A DNA stretch of 44,084 nt. Source: Streptomyces sp. AV19. GTDB lineage: Bacteria > Actinomycetota > Actinomycetes > Streptomycetales > Streptomycetaceae. The stretch covers positions 385,047 to 429,130 of the forward strand of contig NZ_JAEAMR010000004.1 in NCBI RefSeq assembly GCF_015999245.1, given 5' to 3'. Each line of letters starts with the position of its first letter. Within the stretch, counting starts at the first letter, position 1. A model generated the notes under the pieces. The model was not told the origin of the DNA, searched no databases, and saw only the letters and a list, made by a program, of their open reading frames with translations. Of the stretch, positions 33,291 to 44,084 are shown piece after piece. Position numbers and translations under genes: made by a program.

Positions 33291-33330
33291 CGAGCGCCCT
33301 CCGTACCGGAATCCGGACGGAGGGCGCTCG
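33291..33330. terminator. hairpin behind the NCS1 permease gene
   Basis: A perfect 14-bp stem (33291-33304 with 33317-33330), extended inside by CCGGA/TCCGG after one bulged A. It starts 20 bases after the permease stop on the minus strand. Confidence 0.85.
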
Positions 33331-33350
33331 GTGCCGTGCGGGAGGAGCCG

Positions 33351-34853
33351 TTACGCGGCGGCCTTCTCGCGGTCCCGCGCCGGGGCCGCGTCCGGTGCCT
33401 CCGGCGCGGTCTCGCGCGGCGTCGGCAGGGCGGCCATCACCGCGGCCGAGATGACGATCGTCGCCGCCCAGCCCAGGCCGTACTTGCCGATGAACGTGGT
33501 CGCCAGCGGGCCGGAGAACCAGGCGCAGTCGGTGAAGCACAGGCCCGCGGCCAGGGCCACGGCCCAGGCCGTCATCGCCTGCCAGCAGAAGCCGCCGACG
33601 TACCAATAGCGGCTGGTGCGGCCGGTGTCCATCAGGCCCTCGGCGTCGTAGCGCACGGCGCGGGACCGGCGGCGGGCCATGTCCACGGAGTAGACGCCGA
33701 TCCAGGCGGAGAAGGAGACCGCCAGCAGGATCAGGAAGGTGATGAAGGAGCTGAGGAAGCTCTTCGCCACCAGCATCAGCATCAGGCCGCCGACCAGCGA
33801 GATCATCGCGTTGATGCTGACCGCCGCGGCGCGCGGCAGCTTGACGCCCATGGTCTGGGCGGTGAAGCCGGCCGAGTACATCGAGAGGCTGTTGATCAGC
33901 AGCATGCCCACGATGGCGGTGATCAGGTACGGCACGGCCAGCCAGGTCGGCAGCAGGTCGCCGAGGAAGGAGACCGGGTCCTGGGCCTTGGCGAGGTCCG
34001 GGGTGGAGACGGCCATGACCGCGCCCATGAGGACCATCGGGACCATGACGATGCCCGCGCCCGAGACCGTCACGCCGACGATCTTCTTGCCGGAGGCGGC
34101 GTGCGGCAGGTAGCGCGCGAAGTCCGGACCGGTGGGGACCCAGCTGATGCCGCCCGCGGCGATGGTGCCGATGCCGGCGATCAGCATGGCCGTGGAGCCG
34201 GCCGGCTTGGAGAAGACGTCGTTCCAGTCGATGTCGACGATCAGGTAGCCGAGCACCAGGACGCTGAAGACGCCGAAGAGGTACGTGGACCACTTGTTGC
34301 AGACGTTCAGCGCCTTGCGGCCCATGCCGCTCACCAGGAACGTGCAGGCCACGAAGGCGAACAGCGTGACGACGATGAGCGCCGTGTTGCTGCCGATGCC
34401 GAAGAGCAGGTCGAGCACGGTCAGCACGGCGTACGCGCCGGTGACCGCGTTGATCGTCTCCCAGCCGAAGCGGGCGACCCACAGGATCGCGCCCGGGAAG
34501 AGGTTGCCGCGCACACCGAAGGTCGCGCGGGAGAGCATCGCGCCCGGCGCACCGCCCCACTTGCCGGAGACCGACAGGACGCCGACCAGACCGAAGGACA
34601 CCGCCGCCGCGCACACCGCGACGATCAGCACCTGCCAGAAGTTCAGGGAGTTGAAGACGATCAGCGCCGCGCCCATGGTGAGCAGCAGCACGCTGATGTT
34701 GGCGGCGACCCAGGTGGGGAAGAGCTCCCGGACCCGGCCGTGCCGTTCGTGATCCGGTACGGGTTCGATGCCGCGGGTCTCGATGGCGCTTTCGGCGGCA
34801 TCGACGCTGGACACGTTGGCGCCTTCGGCAGCGTTGTCCATGGTGGGGGCCAT
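33351..34853 (-). CDS. NCS1-family nucleobase/allantoin/thiamine-type permease
   Basis: A 500-residue membrane protein with about 12 hydrophobic segments. It belongs to the NCS1 (cytosine/purine/uracil/thiamine/allantoin) family: helix 1 VAANISVLLLTMGAAL, GWETINAVTGAYAVL, and the family motif WVPTGPDFARYLP. The substrate cannot be told from sequence alone. The N-terminal 40 residues and C-terminal 25 residues are hydrophilic and cytoplasmic. ATG 34853 follows GGAG; an ATG at 34841 is possible. It may import a nitrogenous compound for the neighbouring aminotransferase, which is inference only. Confidence 0.88.
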   Translation of the reverse strand: MAPTMDNAAEGANVSSVDAAESAIETRGIEPVPDHERHGRVRELFPTWVAANISVLLLTMGAALIVFNSLNFWQVLIVAVCAAAVSFGLVGVLSVSGKWGGAPGAMLSRATFGVRGNLFPGAILWVARFGWETINAVTGAYAVLTVLDLLFGIGSNTALIVVTLFAFVACTFLVSGMGRKALNVCNKWSTYLFGVFSVLVLGYLIVDIDWNDVFSKPAGSTAMLIAGIGTIAAGGISWVPTGPDFARYLPHAASGKKIVGVTVSGAGIVMVPMVLMGAVMAVSTPDLAKAQDPVSFLGDLLPTWLAVPYLITAIVGMLLINSLSMYSAGFTAQTMGVKLPRAAAVSINAMISLVGGLMLMLVAKSFLSSFITFLILLAVSFSAWIGVYSVDMARRRSRAVRYDAEGLMDTGRTSRYWYVGGFCWQAMTAWAVALAAGLCFTDCAWFSGPLATTFIGKYGLGWAATIVISAAVMAALPTPRETAPEAPDAAPARDREKAAA

Positions 34854-34958
34854 ATCGGGGGCTCCGAGCGGGGTGTTGCAGGCGGGGCCTGGACAGAATG
34901 GGACGTTGGGACTCTACGCGCGTGGCATGAGCCTCGGCCATCGTACTTTGATCTAACT

Positions 34959-34970
34959 TTGGCCGGTTAG
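34959..34970. promoter_or_regulatory. AdpA-like motif between the NCS1 permease and ftsY
   Basis: TTGGCCGGTTAG, identical to 24901-24912 and again preceded by ATCTAA (34951-34956). It lies 106 bases from the permease ATG and 101 bases from the ftsY ATG. Confidence 0.4.
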
Positions 34971-35070
34971 TGCCATTAGTCCTTGTGGCAACGCACAAAT
35001 AGGGCCCAGTTCCGTGCACCTCGGCGCACTGCGGTCCTCGGCCACCGTGGTGTCCGATACTGGATGCGTT

Positions 35071-36306
35071 ATGGAAATCGTCATCCTTGCCGTAGTCATC
35101 GCTGTGGTCGCGCTCGGCGCGATCAGCGGGCTCGTGGTGAGCAGCCGCAAGAAGAAGCAGCTGCCCCCGGCGCCGCCGAGCAGCCCGTCCGTCACCGCGC
35201 CGCCCGCCGAGCCCCACGTCGGCGAGGAGGCCGAGGCCCCGAGGGAAGAGAAGCGCCGCACCGTCGAGGAGGTGGAGCTGCCGCCGGCCGAGGCACCGGC
35301 CGCGGAGGAGCCCGTCGTCGAGCCGGAGGCCCCCGAGGCCCCGGCCGAGCCCGCGCTCGAGGTGCCCGAGCCCACCGCGGGCCGGCTCGTCCGGCTCCGG
35401 GCCCGCCTGTCGCGTTCGCAGAACTCCCTGGGCAAGGGGCTGCTGACCCTGCTGTCCCGCGAGCACCTCGACGAGGACACCTGGGAGGAGATCGAGGACA
35501 CCCTGCTGACCGCCGACGTCGGCGTCGCCCCCACGCAGGAGCTGGTCGAGCGGCTGCGCGAGCGCGTGAAGGTGCTCGGCACCCGGACCCCCGAGGAGCT
35601 GCGCGACCTGCTCCGCGAGGAACTGCTCACGCTCATCGGCACGGACTTCGACCGCAGCGTGCACACCGAGCCCGGTGTCGGCACGAACGGCGAGGAGAAG
35701 CCCGGCGTCGTGATGGTCGTCGGCGTCAACGGCACCGGCAAGACCACCACCACCGGCAAGCTCGCCCGCGTCCTGGTCGCCGACGGCAAGTCCGTCGTCC
35801 TCGGCGCGGCGGACACCTTCCGCGCCGCGGCCGCCGACCAGCTGCAGACCTGGGGCGAGCGGGTGGGCGCCCGCACGGTCCGCGGCCCCGAGGGCGGCGA
35901 CCCGGCGTCGATCGCCTTCGACGCGGTCAAGGAAGGCATCACGGAGAACGCGGACGTCGTCCTCATCGACACCGCCGGCCGGCTGCACACCAAGACCGGG
36001 CTCATGGACGAGCTCGGCAAGGTCAAGCGCGTCGTGGAGAAGCACGGCTCGGTGGACGAGGTGCTGCTGGTGCTGGACGCCACCACCGGGCAGAACGGCC
36101 TGGTGCAGGCCCGCGTCTTCGCCGAGGTCGTCAACATCACCGGCGTCGTCCTCACCAAGCTCGACGGCACCGCCAAGGGCGGCATCATCGTGGCCGTCCA
36201 GCGCGAACTGGGCGTGCCCGTGAAGCTGGTGGGCCTGGGCGAGGGGGCGGACGACCTCGCGCCGTTCGAGCCGGAGGCGTTCGTCGACGCGCTGATCGGG
36301 GACTGA
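35071..36306 (+). CDS. ftsY: signal recognition particle receptor FtsY
   Basis: A 411-residue SRP receptor GTPase. Residues 4-24 form an N-terminal membrane helix (VILAVVIAVVALGAISGLVV), followed by an acidic, Pro/Glu/Ala-rich A domain up to about 105, the N domain, and the G domain: G1 GVNGTGKTTTTGKLA from 218, DTFRAAAADQL, DTAGRLH, and TKLDGTAKGG. The N-terminal anchor is typical for actinobacteria. ATG 35071 is the start that gives this anchor; the ribosome binding site is weak. ffh is not in the window. Confidence 0.97.
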   Translation: MEIVILAVVIAVVALGAISGLVVSSRKKKQLPPAPPSSPSVTAPPAEPHVGEEAEAPREEKRRTVEEVELPPAEAPAAEEPVVEPEAPEAPAEPALEVPEPTAGRLVRLRARLSRSQNSLGKGLLTLLSREHLDEDTWEEIEDTLLTADVGVAPTQELVERLRERVKVLGTRTPEELRDLLREELLTLIGTDFDRSVHTEPGVGTNGEEKPGVVMVVGVNGTGKTTTTGKLARVLVADGKSVVLGAADTFRAAAADQLQTWGERVGARTVRGPEGGDPASIAFDAVKEGITENADVVLIDTAGRLHTKTGLMDELGKVKRVVEKHGSVDEVLLVLDATTGQNGLVQARVFAEVVNITGVVLTKLDGTAKGGIIVAVQRELGVPVKLVGLGEGADDLAPFEPEAFVDALIGD

Positions 36307-36326
36307 GCGCACGCTCGCACAACGAT

Positions 36327-36366
36327 GACGGGTCCTGTCGCAGGTGGGGTTGCGGCAGGACCCGTC
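36327..36366 (+). terminator. ftsY terminator
   Basis: A 16-bp stem with one T-G pair (36327-36342 with 36351-36366), 8-base loop, 20 bases after the ftsY stop. It can also serve the convergent gene at 36398. Confidence 0.85.
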
Positions 36367-36397
36367 GGCGTATGCGCGGACGTGAGGGGCGTACGGG

Positions 36398-37069
36398 TCA
36401 GGCGGTGCCCGAGCGGTGGCAGACGTAGGCGAGCGTGCCGAGCAACAGCCGGGCCTCCGGCGGCCGGTAGGCCGTGTCGAGGGCCGGCGGACGCAGCCAG
36501 CGCACCGGGCCGAGGCCCGCGAAGTCCGAGGGGGGTGCGGTGATGTGGTCGCCGGGGCCCAGGCCGTGCAGGTCGAGCCGGGCGTCGTCCCAGCCCATCC
36601 GGTAGAGCAGGCGGGGGAGTTCGGCGGCGGCGCCCGGGGCGACGAAGAACTGCGCGCGGCCGTGCGGGGTGAGGGTCACCGGGCCGAGCGGCAGGCCCAT
36701 CCGCTCCAGCCGGGCCAGCGCGTGCCGCCCGGCCGCCTCCGCGACCTCCAGGACGTCGAACGAGCGCCCCACGGGCAGCAGTACGGCCGCGCCCGGCACC
36801 CGGGACCAGGCCGCCGTGGCCTCGTCCAGCGTGGCGCCCGCGGGGACCGAGGGGGCGAGGGGGAGCGGATGGGCGCCGGGGGACGGGCAGTCGGCGGCGC
36901 CGCACGAGCAGGTGATCCGCTGGCCGCCGCGCACGGCGTGGGCCCCGGGGGTCACATCCCAGCCCCAGAGCCCGGTGTATTCCGCGATGGTGGTCACGGA
37001 TTCGGACGCGCGGCCCCGGCGCCGAGAGCCCGAACGCAGATCCCGGATGCCGCCGATTGTGAAGCCCAT
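36398..37069 (-). CDS. Prim-Pol-like (bifunctional DNA primase/polymerase N-terminal) protein
   Basis: A 223-residue protein of the kind annotated as bifunctional DNA primase/polymerase in Streptomyces. The pattern GWDVTPGAH, ITCSCGAADCPSPGAHPL (a possible zinc knuckle with three Cys), TAAWSRVPGAAVLLPVG, and HGLGPGDHITAPPSDF matches the Prim-Pol fold order. The catalytic DxD strand reads FDVLEVAEAAG, so the second acid is missing or displaced; activity is doubtful. ATG 37069 follows GGAGGGGG. It lies between ftsY and nsdA, facing away from nsdA, as I recall for S. coelicolor. Confidence 0.78.
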   Translation of the reverse strand: MGFTIGGIRDLRSGSRRRGRASESVTTIAEYTGLWGWDVTPGAHAVRGGQRITCSCGAADCPSPGAHPLPLAPSVPAGATLDEATAAWSRVPGAAVLLPVGRSFDVLEVAEAAGRHALARLERMGLPLGPVTLTPHGRAQFFVAPGAAAELPRLLYRMGWDDARLDLHGLGPGDHITAPPSDFAGLGPVRWLRPPALDTAYRPPEARLLLGTLAYVCHRSGTA

Positions 37070-37504
37070 GCCCCCTCCAACGGGTCCTGTTCGCGGTTGG
37101 TTACGGGTCGGAGTTTCCCGGACACTTACGGTCGCGGACGACCTGCTTCACGACGGCGTGACGGTGTGCGGCAGGTGGCGTGACCTGCTGCGCGCGCCAT
37201 GCCGCGCGACCGTCCGCCTCTTTTCCGCCGCCCCGTCCTCCGGTATCCGGTGTTCGTGTCAAGTCAATCGTGCCGAGAGCGCCGGGAGTTCATTCCTTGG
37301 GGTGGCGAATGGTGGCGATTACCGGGCCGCACTCGCGTCGGCCGTGATCGTAGGATTACTTTCGGTGTGTGGAGCGTGAGCGGAGGCCCCTCGGACGGGC
37401 CCGCGCCGCGACCACGTGACCGGCGCCCTGCGCCGGCGGTTACGTACACAGGCGGCCCGCGCACCGGAAGCGCGGGAGCGGACGGTCGGGATGGGGGCGT
37501 TCCA
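37070..37504. other. intergenic region before nsdA
   Basis: About 435 bases between the divergent Prim-Pol-like gene and nsdA. The frame of nsdA stays open upstream to 37199 but the extra sequence is not convincing as protein. A TAGGAT hexamer at 37351-37356 is a possible -10; no clear -35, operator or hairpin was found. Confidence 0.4.
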
Positions 37505-40962
<3,458 letters not shown>

Positions 40963-40984
40963 ACCGCCCGAGGAGGGAGCCGAG

Positions 40985-43399
40985 TTGACGCACACCGGCC
41001 TGCGCGCCACCGACACCGCCCCGGACGCCGGCGGCTACGCCGCGGCCCGGCTCCGCCTCCTCGGCGGGGCGGCACCCGCCGGGCCCGCGCTGCGCACCGC
41101 GCTCGCCCGCCTCACCGACGAGTGGCTCGGCGCCCTCCTCGGCCGCGCCCACGGCGTCGCCCTCGTCGCCGTCGGCGGCTACGGACGCGGCGAGCTGTCC
41201 CCCCGCAGCGACCTCGACCTCCTCCTGCTGCACCACCCCACCGCCGACCCCGGCCACGTCGCCGCCGTCGCCGACCGCGTCTGGTACCCCGTCTGGGACA
41301 TGGGCCTCGCCCTCGACCACGCCGTGCGCACCCCCGCCGGGGCCCGCGCCACGGCCGGCGACGACCTCAAGGTCCACCTCGGCCTCCTCGACGCCCGCCA
41401 CCTCGCCGGCGACCCCGCCCTCACCACCGCCCTGCGCACCACCGCCTACGCCGACTGGCGCGCCCAGGCCCCGCGCCGCCTGCCCGAACTGCGCGAACTG
41501 TGTGAGGAACGGGCCCGCCGCCAGGGCGAGTTGCGCTTCCTCCTCGAACCCGACCTCAAGGAGGCCCGCGGCGGCCTGCGGGACGCCACCGCGCTGCGCG
41601 CCGTCGCCGCCTCCTGGCTCGCCGACGCCCCCCGCCAGGGCCTGGACGAGGCCCGCATCCTGCTCCTCGACACCCGCGACGCCCTCCACCGCACCACCGG
41701 ACGCGCCACCGACCGCCTGACCCTGCAGGAGCAGGACCAGGTCGCCGCCGCCCTCGGGCTCCCTGACGCCGACACCCTGCTGCGCCGCGTCTACCGGGCC
41801 GCCGCCACCGTCTCCCACTCCGGCGACGCGACCTGGCGCGAGGTCGGCCGCGTGCTGCGCTCCCGCTCGGGGCGGCCGCGGCTGCGCCGGGTGCTCGGGG
41901 GCCGGGGCGGGCGCGGGGGGTTCGTCGAGCCCGAGCGCGTGCCGCTCGCCGAGGGCGTCGTCGAGCAGGACGGCGAGGCGGTCCTCGCCCGGACCGCGCG
42001 GCCCGACCGGGACCCCGTCCTGCCGCTGCGCGCCGCGGCCGCGGCCGCGCGGGCAGGGCTGCCGCTGGCCACCCACACCGTGCGGCGGCTCAGGGGCGCC
42101 GGGCCGCTGCCCGAGCCGTGGCCCGCCGAGGCGCGCGAGCAGTTCGTCACCCTGCTCGGGGCCGGCGAGCCCACCGTCGCCGCCTGGGAGGCGCTGGAGG
42201 CGGAGGGCCTCGTCTCCCGGCTGCTGCCCGAGTGGGAGCGGGTGCGCCACCGGCCGCAGCGGAACGCCGTCCACCGGTGGACCGTGGACCGGCACCTGGT
42301 CGAGACCTGCGTCCGGGCCGCGGCCCTCGCCCGCCGCGTCGCCCGGCCCGACCTGCTCCTGGTCGCCGCCCTGCTGCACGACATCGGCAAGGGACACGAT
42401 CAGGGCGATCACTCCGTCACCGGGGCGGCCGTCGCCCGCGACGTGACGCTGCGGATCGGCTTCGGCGACGGGGACGCGTCCGTCGTCGCCACGCTCGTCC
42501 GCCACCACCTGCTCCTCGTGGAGACCGCCACCCGGCGCGACCTCGACGACCCGGCGACGGTCCGCGCGGTCACCGACGCGGTCGCGGACGCGGAGACCCT
42601 GGAGTTGCTCCACGCCCTGACGGAGGCGGACGCGCTGGCCACCGGGCCGGCGGCGTGGAGCGCCTGGCGGGCGTCGCTCGTCGCGGACCTGGTGCGGCGG
42701 GCGGCGGCGGTGCTCGCCGGGGAGCCGGCCGCGGAGCGTGCGGTTCCGCCGCCGCCGACGCCCGCGCAGGAGCGCCTGGCGGCACGGACGCTGGCCTCGG
42801 GCGGCTTGGCCGTGGAGCTGTCCGCCGGCGCGGACGGTGCCGAGCTGCTGCTCGCCGTGCCCGACCAGCCGGGGGTGCTGCCGGCCGCGGCCGGGGTCCT
42901 CGCGCTGCACCGGCTCGCCGTGCGCACGGCCGACCTGCGGGCGGTGGACGGCTCCGTCCTGCTGCTGCGCTGGCGGGTCGCGGCGGAGTACGGGGAGCTG
43001 CCGGAGGCGGCCCGGCTGCGGAACGATCTCGTCCGGGCGCTGGACGGGTCGCTGGACGTCGCGGGGCGGCTGGCGGAGCGGGAGGCCGCGTACGCGGGCA
43101 CGGGCACGGGCGCGGGCCGGCGCCGGGGCACCGTGCCGCCGCCCTCGGTGACGGTCGCGGAGGGCGGCTCGCGTTCCGCGACGGTGCTGGAGGTCCGGGC
43201 GGAGGACGGGCCCGGGCTGCTGCACCGGATCGGGCGGGCGCTGGAGGGCGCGGGGGTGTGGGTGCGGAGCGCGTATGTGTCGACGCTGGGCGGGAGCGTT
43301 GTGGACGCGTTCTATGTGACGGGGGTGGGAGGGGAGCCGCTGGGGGAGTCCGCGGCGGGGGAGGTCGCGGGGGCGGTGGAGCGGGCGCTGGTGGGGTAA
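40985..43399 (+). CDS. glnD: PII (adenylyl/uridylyl)transferase GlnD
   Basis: An 804-residue GlnD. N-terminal nucleotidyltransferase VGGYGRGELSPRSDLDLLLL (GG...DxD), then the helical region with EPDLKEARGGLRD, an HD phosphohydrolase domain (LLHDIGKGHDQGDHS), and two C-terminal ACT domains (about 620-700 and 725-804). In actinobacteria the enzyme adenylylates rather than uridylylates GlnK. The TTG at 40985 follows GAGGGAG. Codon use and length look normal. It ends the amtB-glnK-glnD operon; the stop is followed at once by a repeat element. Confidence 0.97.
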   Translation: MTHTGLRATDTAPDAGGYAAARLRLLGGAAPAGPALRTALARLTDEWLGALLGRAHGVALVAVGGYGRGELSPRSDLDLLLLHHPTADPGHVAAVADRVWYPVWDMGLALDHAVRTPAGARATAGDDLKVHLGLLDARHLAGDPALTTALRTTAYADWRAQAPRRLPELRELCEERARRQGELRFLLEPDLKEARGGLRDATALRAVAASWLADAPRQGLDEARILLLDTRDALHRTTGRATDRLTLQEQDQVAAALGLPDADTLLRRVYRAAATVSHSGDATWREVGRVLRSRSGRPRLRRVLGGRGGRGGFVEPERVPLAEGVVEQDGEAVLARTARPDRDPVLPLRAAAAAARAGLPLATHTVRRLRGAGPLPEPWPAEAREQFVTLLGAGEPTVAAWEALEAEGLVSRLLPEWERVRHRPQRNAVHRWTVDRHLVETCVRAAALARRVARPDLLLVAALLHDIGKGHDQGDHSVTGAAVARDVTLRIGFGDGDASVVATLVRHHLLLVETATRRDLDDPATVRAVTDAVADAETLELLHALTEADALATGPAAWSAWRASLVADLVRRAAAVLAGEPAAERAVPPPPTPAQERLAARTLASGGLAVELSAGADGAELLLAVPDQPGVLPAAAGVLALHRLAVRTADLRAVDGSVLLLRWRVAAEYGELPEAARLRNDLVRALDGSLDVAGRLAEREAAYAGTGTGAGRRRGTVPPPSVTVAEGGSRSATVLEVRAEDGPGLLHRIGRALEGAGVWVRSAYVSTLGGSVVDAFYVTGVGGEPLGESAAGEVAGAVERALVG

Positions 43400-43500
43400 G
43401 GGGGTTGTCCCCGCCCCGCCCTTTCACCGTTTCCTCCGGGGCTCCGCCCCGGGCCCGCAACGCGGCTCCGCCCCGGGCCCGCAACGCGGCTCCGCCGCGT
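43400..43500. repeat. dispersed palindromic element, copy 3 start, with 24-base tandem repeat
   Basis: Starts right after the glnD stop. CCCGCCCTTTCACCGTTTCC is the same block as in copies 1 and 2. A 24-base unit (43441-43464) is repeated exactly at 43465-43488 and begun a third time. The units are made of small hairpins such as GGGGCTCCGCCCC. Confidence 0.75.
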
Positions 43501-43576
43501 TGACCCCTGGAACCGCGCTCCGCGCGGTGAGGCGGGGGCTCCGCCCCCTGCACCCCCGAAGCGCCCTGCGGGCGCT

Positions 43577-43731
43577 GTCCTCAAGCTCCCCGGAGGGGGC
43601 AACCCCCAGACGGGCTGAGTTGTGCGCCCGGGCTGAAAACCTCCCGCAGCCGATCCTCCCGCAGCCGATATACAGCCCGGGCGCGAAATCCAGCCCGTCT
43701 GGGGGTTGCCCCCTCCGGGGAGCTTGAGGAC
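43577..43731. repeat. giant nested palindrome
   Basis: Outer arms 43577-43617 and 43691-43731 are perfectly complementary over 41 bases. Inside, GCGCCCGGGCTG (43624-43635) pairs with CAGCCCGGGCGC (43673-43684), 12 bases. The loop holds a 15-base unit CCTCCCGCAGCCGAT repeated exactly in tandem (43640-43654, 43655-43669). The outer arm begins GTCCTCAA and ends GACGGGCTG, as the smaller palindrome at 2455-2507 does. It may terminate glnD transcription. Confidence 0.88.
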
Positions 43732-44084
43732 GAGCGGCGGAGCCGCGATACGGGGTCCGGGGCGGAGCCCCGAAGGGGGGCAGGGGGCGCAGCCCCGGGA
43801 GCGGACGCGAGGACGCGGCCCCGCAGCAGGCCAGGGCCGGCCCCGGAACAGGGGCCAGGGGTGCAGCCCCGATGGGGGCGCAGGGGGCGCAGCCCCCCGC
43901 TCACCGCGCGGAGCGCGGTTCCAGGGGTCCAGGGGGCGCAGCCCCCGGCCAACGCGGCGCAGCCGCGGTACGGGCCCCCGGGGGCGCCCCCGGGGGAACC
44001 GGGGAAGGGGGGGGGCGGGGGGAAACCCCCCCCCGCGGGCCAACGCTCACCCCCCCGCCCCCAACACCCCCCCCCCCGCCGCCC
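43732..44084. repeat. low-complexity G/C hairpin tract
   Basis: No coding frame is convincing. GGGGGCGCAGCCCCC-type mini-palindromes occur at least three times (near 43785, 43884 and 43934), with CGCGCGGAGCGCGG and long G and C homopolymers at the end. It may be a decayed repeat cluster; the last 80 bases are so simple that sequence errors or a contig end are possible. Confidence 0.6.

Noticed and set aside
30210..34970. A 1586-residue open frame on the plus strand
   Set aside because: It is the shadow of glcP, the serine hydrolase, the aminotransferase and the permease in another frame; its Arg/Gly/Pro/His-rich composition is typical of GC-rich out-of-frame reading.

Overview
The window looks like a chromosomal core segment of a Streptomyces (or very close relative). 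GC content and GC3 are very high, GTG and TTG starts are frequent, and the gene order ndgR-leuCD-hupS-cofC-plsC-gpsA-ddlA-thiL-thiD-recG-rpmB-rsmD-coaD-rpmF-rnc-mutM-acyP-smc-glcP-ftsY-nsdA-amtB-glnK-glnD is, from memory, that of S. coelicolor around SCO5552 to SCO5585. That comparison is recall, not a search.

Layout. Positions 1-280 hold a tRNA-Glu/tRNA-Gln/tRNA-Glu cluster with a terminator. Positions 337-2540 are less conserved: a MEDS-STAS sensor protein, a MerR regulator and a divergent DUF4188 gene sharing a palindromic operator, then a palindromic repeat element. Positions 2559-5471 are leucine biosynthesis (leuCD) with its divergent IclR-type regulator ndgR. Positions 5642-7665 hold a small hypothetical gene, the histone-like hupS, a small unknown gene and the F420 gene cofC. 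Positions 7864-11568 cover phospholipid precursor synthesis (plsC, gpsA), D-Ala-D-Ala ligase, a DUF3515 lipoprotein and a stand-alone Lrp/AsnC RAM-domain protein. Positions 11744-13582 are thiL-thiD, followed by a second palindromic repeat. Positions 13781-18194 are recG, a FakA/YloV-like DAK protein and rpmB, a grouping common in Gram-positives.

Positions 18364-23463 carry rsmD-coaD, a DivIVA-like coiled-coil protein, and the DUF177-rpmF-rnc-mutM block. Positions 23486-25801 are a CAP-domain membrane protein, acylphosphatase, a structured-looking 390-base spacer and a 68-residue conserved protein. Positions 26073-31290 are smc and the glucose permease glcP. Positions 31393-34853 look like a small accessory insertion: a serine beta-lactamase-fold protein, a PLP aminotransferase and an NCS1 permease. 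Positions 35071-39022 are ftsY, a Prim-Pol-like protein and nsdA. Positions 39344-43399 are the nitrogen operon amtB-glnK-glnD behind GlnR-like boxes. Positions 43400-44084 are a dense non-coding palindrome region.

Most genes are housekeeping. I found no clearly new multi-gene system. The most unusual signals are: (1) a modular family of palindromic elements sitting directly behind three stop codons, one with nested perfect 41-bp and 12-bp arms; (2) a recurrent arrangement in which a -10-like hexamer lies only 5-9 bases from the start codon, suggesting many leaderless mRNAs; (3) a shared AdpA-like motif directly after two tiny ORFs, 10 kb apart; and (4) the accessory trio between glcP and ftsY.
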